Source: Streptomyces novaecaesareae (GTDB taxonomy: Bacteria; Actinomycetota; Actinomycetes; Streptomycetales; Streptomycetaceae). From it: DNA of 64,000 bases. Positions 57,757 to 64,000 of the stretch are shown here, in pieces. Every line of letters starts with the position of its first letter. The stretch's first letter is position 1. Location of the stretch: assembly GCF_000716875.1 (NCBI RefSeq), contig NZ_JNWQ01000038.1, forward strand, positions 1 to 64,000, written 5' to 3'. A program made the position numbers and the translations under genes. The notes under the pieces were generated by a model. It saw only the letters and a program-made list of their open reading frames with translations, was not told where the DNA came from and did not search any database.

Positions 57757-60700
57757 TCACCCCGCCGAGCCGCCGTCCGGGTCCTCCGGGTCGGGCATCA
57801 GGCCCGTCTGCACCTGGACGGTCCGGCGCCTGGTGATGTGCAGGGCGCGGCCCGGCGGCAGCTGGCGGGGTTTGACGCTGCCGAACAGGGTGCCCTCGCT
57901 CGGCGGGCAGGACAGCAGGGTGACCGGGGTGTTGACGTCCTGGAGCCGGCGCAGCAACTGGTCGGAGTAGGCGCGGCCGATGCCGTTGGCGGAACGGGCG
58001 ACGATCAGGTGCAGGCCGAGTTCGGTGCCCTGGGCGAGGTGGTCGAGGATCGGGCCGAACGGGCTGGTGCCGGACTGGCCGGGGATGAGGTCGTAGTCGT
58101 CGACGATGATGAACAGCTCCGGTCCGGTCCACCAGTCGCGCAGCCGGAGCCGGGCCGGGGTGATCTCCTCGCCGGGGAGCCGGGCCTCCATGGCGCGGGC
58201 GGCCCCGGTGACGACCTGGCGGAGCACGTCGACGGCGACGGCGTAGCCGAGCCGGTACTCCTCCGGGACGCTGTCGTACAGGCCGCGCCGGAAGTCGATG
58301 AGCATGATCCGGGCCTCGGCCGGGGTGTAGGCGGTGGTGATGGCGTCGACCATCAGGCGCAGCAGGTTGGTCTTGCCGCTCTCGCTGTCGCCGACCACGA
58401 GCAGGTGGGGGGACTCCTCGAAGTCGTGCCAGAGCGGGGAGATCGCGGTGTCCTCCAGGCCGATGGCGACGCGCAGCCGGCCCTCGGGGGCGGGCAGGGA
58501 GGCGGCGTCGAGCTGGAGCGGCAGCATCCGCACCTCTGGGGCGCGCGGGCCGGTCCAGTGCTCGTTGACGGCGTCGACGAGGTCGGCGACGCCGTCGGCC
58601 AGGCTGTCGCTGTCGCCCTGGCCGTCGATCCGGGGGAGGGCGGTGAGGAAGTGCAGCCGGTCCTGGGTGAGGCCGCGGCCGGGGACGCGGGGGACGGTGT
58701 CGGCGGCCCGCATGTTGATCATGGAGTCGATGGGGTCGCCGAGCCGCAGCTCGAACTTGGTGCCGAGCTGGTCGCGCAGGCCGCTGGAGATCTCGCCCCA
58801 GCGGGCGGCGGTGACGACCAGGTGGACGCCGTAGTTGAGGCCGCGGCCGGCGATCAGGGTCAGGGCGGGCAGGTAGTCCATGAACTCCTGGCGCAGGGTG
58901 CCCCAGCCGTCGACCACGAGGAAGACGTCGCCGTGGCGTTCGTCGGCGAGCGCCGGGTCCCCGGCGGCCCGGCGGCGGCGGAAGGTCGCGACGGAGTCGA
59001 TGCCGAGTTGGGCGAAGCTCTGCTCGCGGCGGGCGATGATGCCGTTGATCTCGGCGAGGGTGCGGCCGACCCGCTCGGGCTCGTGACGCCCGGTGACGCC
59101 GCCGATGTGTGGCAGCCCGCGCAGCGCGGCGAGCGTGCCGCCGCCGAAGTCCAGGCAGTAGAACTGCACTTCGCGCGGGGTGTGGGTGAGCGCCAGGCCG
59201 GTGATCAGGGTGCGCACCAGGGTGCTCTTGCCGCTCTGCGGGCCGCCCGCGATGCCGACGTGGCCGCCCGCGGCCGAGAGGTCGGCGGTGAGGAGTTCGC
59301 GCAGCTGCTGGAAGGGGCGGTCCACCACGGCGACCGGGACGGTCAGGGTGCCGACCGCGCCGCGGTCGTCCGGGGCCAGGCCGTGCTGCGGGGTCGGGGC
59401 GAGCGGCGGCAGCAGCTCGTCCAGGGTGGGCGGGGTCTCCAGGGGCGGCAGCCAGACCGCGTGGGCGGGCGGGCCCACGTCGAGCATGCGGGCGGCCGCC
59501 AGCTCCAGCAGGGTGTCGGTGTTCTCCTCCTCCTCGGCCCGCCGGGCTTCCTCGGCGGCCAGCGCCTCCGGATCGGGACGGCGCGGAGCGGTGTACTCGG
59601 TGTCGTAGCGGACGATCTGCCCGGCCACCGCGGCCTGTTGGGCCGCCCCGCGGCGGCGCCGGTACGGCCCGGAGACGTACGCCGCCTTGAAGCGGGTGAG
59701 CGTGGCGATGTCGCTGCGCAGGATGCCGTTGCCGGGCTGGGAGGGCAGCTGGTAGGCGTCGGGGACGCCCAGGACGCCGCGGCTCTCCATGGCGGAGAAG
59801 GTGCGCAGGCCGATCCGGTACGACAGGTGGGACTCCAGGGCGTGCATCCGGCCCTCGTCGAGGCGCTGCGAGGCGAGCAGCAGGTGCACGCCGAGCGACC
59901 GGCCGAGTCGGCCGATCATGATGAACAGCTCCATGAAGTCGCGGTGCGCGGACAGCAGTTCGCTGAACTCGTCGACCACGATGAAGAGCGTCGGCATCGG
60001 GTCGAGCTGGGCGCCGGCGGCCCGGGCGGTCTCGTAGTCCAGCAGCGAGCTGTAGTTGCCCGCCGAGCGGAGCAGCTCCTGGCGGCGGTTCAGCTCGCCG
60101 TGCAGGGCGTCGCGCATCCGGTCGACCAGTGCGGCCTCGTCGGCCAGGTTGGTGATCACCGCCGAGGTGTGCGGGAGTTCGTCCAGGCCGAGGAAGGTGG
60201 CGCCGCCCTTGAAGTCGACCAGGACGAAGTTCAGCGTCTCGGAGGAATGGGTGAGCGCGAGGGCCAGCACCAGGGTGCGCAGCAGCTCGGACTTGCCGGA
60301 GCCGGTCGCGCCGATCAGCATGCCGTGCGGGCCCATGCCGCCCTGCGCGGACTCCTTGAGGTCCAGCTCCACCGGATTGCCGTCCGCGCCGACGCCGATC
60401 GGCACCCGCAGCCGCTGCCCGCGCGGGCGGTCCGTCCAGCTGCGGCCGACGTCGTGCTGGTGCAGGTCGTTGATGCCCAGCAGGGCGGTGAGGTCGAAGT
60501 CGGTGCTGAGCGGCTCGGCGGCGTCCAGCGAGTCGCCCAGCCGGTACGGGGCCATCACGGTGGCGAGGCGGCGGGCGGCCGGGACGCTCAGCGCGTCCGG
60601 GCGGCCGAGCGGGGTCGCCTCGTCGCGGCGGTTGCGGTCGGCGGCGACGAGGTCGAGCCGGTCGCCGGTGATCCGCAGCCGCAGCCGGAACTGCGCGTGC

Positions 60701-61878
60701 TGCCACTCCACGGCCCCGGAGAGGTCCAGCAGCACGGCGTTGCGGTAGCCGGCCAGCAGGGCCCGGCTGCTGCTCGGCAGCTTGACCCCGTCCAGGACGA
60801 TCACCGTGTACGGCTCGTCGCGGCCCGGCTGCGCGTCCGGCTCGTACGGCGGACGGTCGGTGAACTCCGGTCCCAGCAGCTGCTCCAGCTCCAGGATCGA
60901 CTCGGCGACCAGGCGCACCGGCCCGGCGCCGTCGGTCTCGGTGGGGTGCAGGGCGTGCGGCAGCCACTTCAGCCAGGCCCAGTCGGCGCGCCGCTCGGGG
61001 GCGACGGCGGCGGCGATGCGCAGCTCGTCGGGGGCGTGGAAGAACGCGAGCTGGGCGAGCATCGCGCGGGCCAGGGCGCGGGCCGGCTCGGGGTCGGCGG
61101 TGTCCGGGTCGTCCTGGCCCGGGGGCCGGGTCTCGGTGCCGGTGCCCGTGCCGGTGCCGGTGCCCGTGCCGGTGCCCGTGCCCGGGCCCGCGGCGGTGTC
61201 CTCGTCCTCGGGGTGCTCGCAGCGCAGCAGCACGTGGGCGTAGCCGCGCACGTGGAAGGCGATCGGCTGGGCGTCGATCGAGCCGTAGGCGTGGATGAAC
61301 CGGCGCAGCGCGTGCGCGCACAACGGTTCCAGGTCCTCCACCGGCTGGGTGGACAGCGGGGCCAGCTTGACGGCCAGGCGCTGGGTGCCGGTGGCGATCC
61401 GCACGTCGCCGAAGTCCGGGTGGGCGGTGCGCCGCTCCCACAGCCGCGAGGTGCGCACCAGCGAACCGAGCGCGCCCGGCTCGGGGTGGCGCCAGGCCAG
61501 GGCGAGCCGCTGGTCGACGATGTGGCGCCGGACCTGACGGCGCATCTGGGAGAGGTAGCGCAGGTAGTCGCGGCGTTCGCCGCGCAGTTGGCGCTTGCGG
61601 TCGCTGGCGCCGCGGATCAGCTGGGTCACCAGCATGCCGACGGCGGACAGGCCCATCATGCCCATCGCCACGTAGGTGAGCGGCCCGCCGGAGGACTGCG
61701 GGTTGAGGAAGATCATCACCATCGAGAGCGAACTCAGCGCCATCGGCGCCATGGCGATCATGTTGGACATGCCGCTCTGCTGCTCCGGAAGGACCGGTGG
61801 CTCCTGGAGTTGGAGCTCGCCGTCCGGCATCGCCGGTCCCGGTCGCCGGGGCGGGCGGTCGACCACGACCACGCTCAA
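57757..61878 (-). CDS. eccC: Type VII secretion ATPase EccC
   Basis: A 1373-residue ESX membrane ATPase carrying EccCa and EccCb in one chain. Two membrane helices lie at about residues 40-58 and 64-85 (MSNMIAMAPMALSSLSMVMIFL, MGMMGLSAVGMLVTQ). Three FtsK/SpoIIIE ATPase domains follow, with P-loops GATGSGKS (near 523), GGPQSGKS (near 876) and GDSESGKT (near 1164). The Gly-Thr dipeptide is repeated about nine times near residue 235. The start is TTG 61878, preceded by AGGAG at good spacing; GTG codons just after are alternatives. It energises export of WxG100 substrates. Confidence 0.93.
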   Translation of the reverse strand: MSVVVVDRPPRRPGPAMPDGELQLQEPPVLPEQQSGMSNMIAMAPMALSSLSMVMIFLNPQSSGGPLTYVAMGMMGLSAVGMLVTQLIRGASDRKRQLRGERRDYLRYLSQMRRQVRRHIVDQRLALAWRHPEPGALGSLVRTSRLWERRTAHPDFGDVRIATGTQRLAVKLAPLSTQPVEDLEPLCAHALRRFIHAYGSIDAQPIAFHVRGYAHVLLRCEHPEDEDTAAGPGTGTGTGTGTGTGTGTETRPPGQDDPDTADPEPARALARAMLAQLAFFHAPDELRIAAAVAPERRADWAWLKWLPHALHPTETDGAGPVRLVAESILELEQLLGPEFTDRPPYEPDAQPGRDEPYTVIVLDGVKLPSSSRALLAGYRNAVLLDLSGAVEWQHAQFRLRLRITGDRLDLVAADRNRRDEATPLGRPDALSVPAARRLATVMAPYRLGDSLDAAEPLSTDFDLTALLGINDLHQHDVGRSWTDRPRGQRLRVPIGVGADGNPVELDLKESAQGGMGPHGMLIGATGSGKSELLRTLVLALALTHSSETLNFVLVDFKGGATFLGLDELPHTSAVITNLADEAALVDRMRDALHGELNRRQELLRSAGNYSSLLDYETARAAGAQLDPMPTLFIVVDEFSELLSAHRDFMELFIMIGRLGRSLGVHLLLASQRLDEGRMHALESHLSYRIGLRTFSAMESRGVLGVPDAYQLPSQPGNGILRSDIATLTRFKAAYVSGPYRRRRGAAQQAAVAGQIVRYDTEYTAPRRPDPEALAAEEARRAEEEENTDTLLELAAARMLDVGPPAHAVWLPPLETPPTLDELLPPLAPTPQHGLAPDDRGAVGTLTVPVAVVDRPFQQLRELLTADLSAAGGHVGIAGGPQSGKSTLVRTLITGLALTHTPREVQFYCLDFGGGTLAALRGLPHIGGVTGRHEPERVGRTLAEINGIIARREQSFAQLGIDSVATFRRRRAAGDPALADERHGDVFLVVDGWGTLRQEFMDYLPALTLIAGRGLNYGVHLVVTAARWGEISSGLRDQLGTKFELRLGDPIDSMINMRAADTVPRVPGRGLTQDRLHFLTALPRIDGQGDSDSLADGVADLVDAVNEHWTGPRAPEVRMLPLQLDAASLPAPEGRLRVAIGLEDTAISPLWHDFEESPHLLVVGDSESGKTNLLRLMVDAITTAYTPAEARIMLIDFRRGLYDSVPEEYRLGYAVAVDVLRQVVTGAARAMEARLPGEEITPARLRLRDWWTGPELFIIVDDYDLIPGQSGTSPFGPILDHLAQGTELGLHLIVARSANGIGRAYSDQLLRRLQDVNTPVTLLSCPPSEGTLFGSVKPRQLPPGRALHITRRRTVQVQTGLMPDPEDPDGGSAG

Positions 61879-62044
61879 CGGGCTTCTCCTCTCGCGGCCC
61901 GGCGGGGTCGCCGGAGGCGGTGCGGGCCCCGGCGGCCCGGGCCGGTCGCCGGTGGCGGTGCGCCCGGCGGCCCGGGCCCGCGTCGCACCCGGACGTACGG
62001 CCCGCGGGGGTCCGCAGGTTCAGCGGGGCGGGTCCGGCGGCCCG

Positions 62045-62265
62045 GGACGGGTGTCTGGGGCGGACGTACGTCCAAGGACGGGTCTCTGAGGCGTACGTAC
62101 GTCCAAGGACGGGCGTCTGGGGCGGACGTACGTCCAAAGCCATGCGTCTGAGGCGGACGACATCCAAGGACGGGCCTCTGAGGCGTACGTACGTCCAAGG
62201 ACGGGCGTCTGGGGCGGACGTACGTCCAAAGCCATGCGTCTGAGGCGGACGACATCCAAGGACGG
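62045..62265. repeat. Array of 31-bp repeats carrying 12-bp palindromes in the eccC-eccD divergent region
   Basis: Seven head-to-tail units: 62045-62075, 62076-62106, 62107-62137, 62138-62167, 62168-62198, 62199-62229, 62230-62259, then a truncated GGACGG. Units 1, 3 and 6 contain the palindrome GGACGTACGTCC; units 2 and 5 have one changed base; units 4 and 7 are degenerate (GGACGACATCC). Units 5-7 are a copy of units 2-4 with one mismatch (92-bp block). A partial site GGACGTACGG also occurs at 61991. No gene is supported between 61879 and 62390. Confidence 0.92.
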
Positions 62266-62390
62266 CCCCGGTGCCGCCGCCCGCCCCGGTGTCGCCGCCC
62301 CGCGTGCCGCCCGGTGAACCGCCCGCCCGCCGGCGTCCGTTCCTGGAAGGGGAGACCGGGCAGTCCGGCCGCAGCGGAGGGGCGCGACAG

Positions 62391-63764
62391 GTGAGCGGTA
62401 CCACGGTGGCGTCAGGGCTGGTCCGGCTGCGGTTCCGCGCCCCCGAGGCCTCGTTCGAACTCGCCCTCCCCGGGGACGTCGTGCTGGCCGACCTGCTGGG
62501 CGCCGTCCTCGACTACGCCGGTGCCGCCGTCGAGGAGAACGGCACCGAGCACTCCGGCTGGGTCCTCCAACGCGTCGGCGGCCCGCCCCTCGACGAGGAA
62601 CGCACCCTGGAGGGCCTCGGTCTGCGCGACGGCGAGGAGCTGTTCCTGCGGCCGGGCCGGGAGGCGCTGCCCGAGGTCCACTTCGACGACCTGGTGGACG
62701 GCGTCCGGGCCGGCACCACCGCCCGCGGCGACTCCTGGCGGCCCGCCGTCACCCACCACCTCGCCCTGGCCCTCGCCCTGGTGGCGCTGGCCGGCGGCCT
62801 GCTGCTGCTCGCCCTGCCCGGGCCGGCCGGCCCGCGCTGCGCCGCGGCGGCCGTCGTCGCGGTCCTGCTGCTCGGGGCCGGGGGCGCGGTGACCAGGCTG
62901 GTCGCCGATCCGCCGGCCGGGATCGCGCTGGGCGCCGCCGGGGTGGGCTACGCGGCCGCGGCGGCCGCCCTGCTGCCCGGTGTCACCGGCCCGGCCCGCC
63001 TGCTGGCGGGCGGTTCGGCGGCGGTCGGGGCCACCGTGCTGGCGCTGGCCGTGATCGGCGCCGGCCCGTTCTTCGCCGGGCTGGCGGTGGCGGCCGTCCT
63101 CGCCCTCGGCTCGGGCGCGCTCGCCGCGTACGGGGTGCCCACGACCCACTCGGCCGCGGTGATCGCCGCCGCGGCCGTGCTGTTCGGCGCGTTCGTGCCC
63201 GGCCTGGCCTTCAAGCTGGGCGGGCTGCGGCTGCCCGCGCTGCCCCGCAACGCGGACGAACTCCAGGAGGAGATCGAGCCGTTCCCGGCCGAGGACGTGT
63301 TCGCCCGCAGCCTGGTCGCCGACAGCTACCTGGCCGGCTTCTTCGTCGCCGTCGGCGCCGTGTGCGCGGGCGCCCTCGCCCTGCTGGCCACGGCCCGGGA
63401 CGGCGGCTGGGGCACCACCGCGATGTCCGCCGACCTGTCGCTGCTGCTCCTGCTGCACGCCCGGGACATCGGCGGCGTCCGCCAGCGGCTCGCGCTGCTG
63501 CTGCCGGGTGCGCTGGGCGTCGCCCTGCTGGCCTGGCGCACCGGGCAGGACGCCGAACCGTCCGGCCGGTTCGCGCTGTTCGCCGTCCTGATCGCCGTCG
63601 CCGCCGCGCTGGCCGTCGCCGCCTGGGCGGTGCCGGGCCGCCGGCTGCTGCCGTACTGGGGCCGGGCCGGGGACGTGCTGCACTCGCTCGCCGCGCTCGC
63701 CCTGCTGCCGTTGGCGCTCCAGGTGCTCGGCTTCTACCAGATGATGCGCGGCCTGGCGGGCTGA
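62391..63764 (+). CDS. eccD: Type VII secretion integral membrane protein EccD
   Basis: A 457-residue EccD. Residues 1-85 form the cytoplasmic YukD ubiquitin-like domain (LVRLRFRAPEASFELALPGDVVLADLLGAVLD, GWVLQRVGGPPLDEERTLEGLGLRDGEELFLRP), followed by about eleven membrane helices beginning at HHLALALALVALAGGLLLLALPG. PLPRNADELQEEIEP-like loop sequence between helices six and seven is conserved in the family. The start is GTG 62391 with GGAGG ten bases upstream; earlier in-frame sequence overlaps the repeat array side and is Pro-rich. eccB follows 99 bp later. Confidence 0.92.
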   Translation: MSGTTVASGLVRLRFRAPEASFELALPGDVVLADLLGAVLDYAGAAVEENGTEHSGWVLQRVGGPPLDEERTLEGLGLRDGEELFLRPGREALPEVHFDDLVDGVRAGTTARGDSWRPAVTHHLALALALVALAGGLLLLALPGPAGPRCAAAAVVAVLLLGAGGAVTRLVADPPAGIALGAAGVGYAAAAAALLPGVTGPARLLAGGSAAVGATVLALAVIGAGPFFAGLAVAAVLALGSGALAAYGVPTTHSAAVIAAAAVLFGAFVPGLAFKLGGLRLPALPRNADELQEEIEPFPAEDVFARSLVADSYLAGFFVAVGAVCAGALALLATARDGGWGTTAMSADLSLLLLLHARDIGGVRQRLALLLPGALGVALLAWRTGQDAEPSGRFALFAVLIAVAAALAVAAWAVPGRRLLPYWGRAGDVLHSLAALALLPLALQVLGFYQMMRGLAG

Positions 63765-63863
63765 GCCGCCCCGGTTGCCCCGCCGCCCCCGACTGCGCCC
63801 CCGCCGCCCCGGCCGCATCGCCGGCGGCCCGCTCCGCACCCCGCCCCGAGGAGGACCACCGCC

Positions 63864-64000
63864 ATGCAGTCCCGACGCGACCAGGTCCAGGCCCACCTGT
63901 TCGTGATGAGCCGGGTCGCCGCGGGCATCCTGCGCGCCGAGCCGGACGCCCCCGACACCCCCGTCGGCCGTACCAACCGGGGCGCCGTGCTCGGCCTGGC
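63864..64000 (+). CDS. eccB: Type VII secretion protein EccB (5' end only)
   Basis: The first 45 residues only; the gene leaves the window. MQSRRDQVQAHLFVMSRVAAGILRAEPDAPDTPVGRTNRGAVLG is the canonical N-terminus of EccB, an ESX core subunit with one membrane helix and a periplasmic domain. GAGGAGG before ATG 63864 is a strong ribosome site. Confidence 0.88.
   Translation, partial: MQSRRDQVQAHLFVMSRVAAGILRAEPDAPDTPVGRTNRGAVLGL

Noticed and set aside
56929..62151. Long rightward open frame opposite eccC and the 1052-residue gene
   Set aside because: Composition is Arg/Gly/Val noise with no domain, while the leftward frames have clear EccC motifs.
62045..62265. CRISPR array
   Set aside because: The repeats touch each other with no unique spacers, and no cas genes are present. 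It is a tandem repeat array.

Overview
The window is a very GC-rich actinobacterial chromosome segment that reads as Streptomycetaceae (Streptomyces, Kitasatospora or a close relative). The best evidence is a 68-residue BldC developmental regulator, an XRE/DUF397 regulatory pair, a DUF3073 gene and a valine dehydrogenase next to bldC. The run purF, purM, DUF3073, vdh, hypothetical gene, bldC, hrpA matches the order I recall for Streptomyces coelicolor. Many start codons lack a Shine-Dalgarno sequence and instead sit 6-7 nt after a TANNNT hexamer, the leaderless arrangement common in this group.

Layout. 1-6.8 kb: end of a HATPase gene, a small Cys-rich gene, an amidase, a PP2C-like gene, a pirin, an SseB-domain gene and a large acyl-CoA dehydrogenase. 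7-16.4 kb: M18 aminopeptidase, thioredoxin/NHL protein, GNAT acetyltransferases, a LURP-one-like protein, a divergent HxlR regulator/imine-reductase-like pair, a decayed antitoxin gene, a membrane protein, a His-rich methyltransferase and CutA. 16.4-25.2 kb: metG, XRE-DUF397 pair, Ser/Thr kinase with a PQQ propeller, GNAT with a repeated operator, purA and a degenerate diacylglycerol-kinase-like protein. 25.2-32.3 kb: purF-purM, a 121-bp tandem duplication, DUF3073, vdh and bldC. 32.3-39.6 kb: tRNA-Asp, hrpA, a sigma factor with its membrane partner, vapBC, and a Glu-Asp-Phe tRNA cluster.

39.6-54.2 kb: zinc metallopeptidase, a crcB-DUF190-crcB fluoride operon, a lipoprotein, a DEAD-box helicase with a repetitive Arg/Gly tail, a PARG-like macrodomain protein, a tyrosine phosphatase, an SDR, a winged-helix protein, a nucleotidyltransferase, tRNA-Lys, and a soluble CvnA-like kinase fused to a helix-turn-helix domain. 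54.2-64 kb: a type VII (ESX) secretion locus. eccC, a 1052-residue protein and a 93-residue protein run leftward; eccD and eccB run rightward and leave the window.

The most unusual DNA is in the control region of the type VII locus. Seven contiguous units of about 31 bp, most carrying the palindrome GGACGTACGTCC or a one-base variant, lie between the divergent eccC and eccD genes, and three of the units have been duplicated as a 92-bp block. Other structure worth attention: 49-bp heptanucleotide arrays at the 3' ends of two unrelated leftward genes, the 121-bp tandem repeat after purM, an AT-rich patch between bldC and a tRNA gene, and two identical tRNA-Asp genes 6.7 kb apart.
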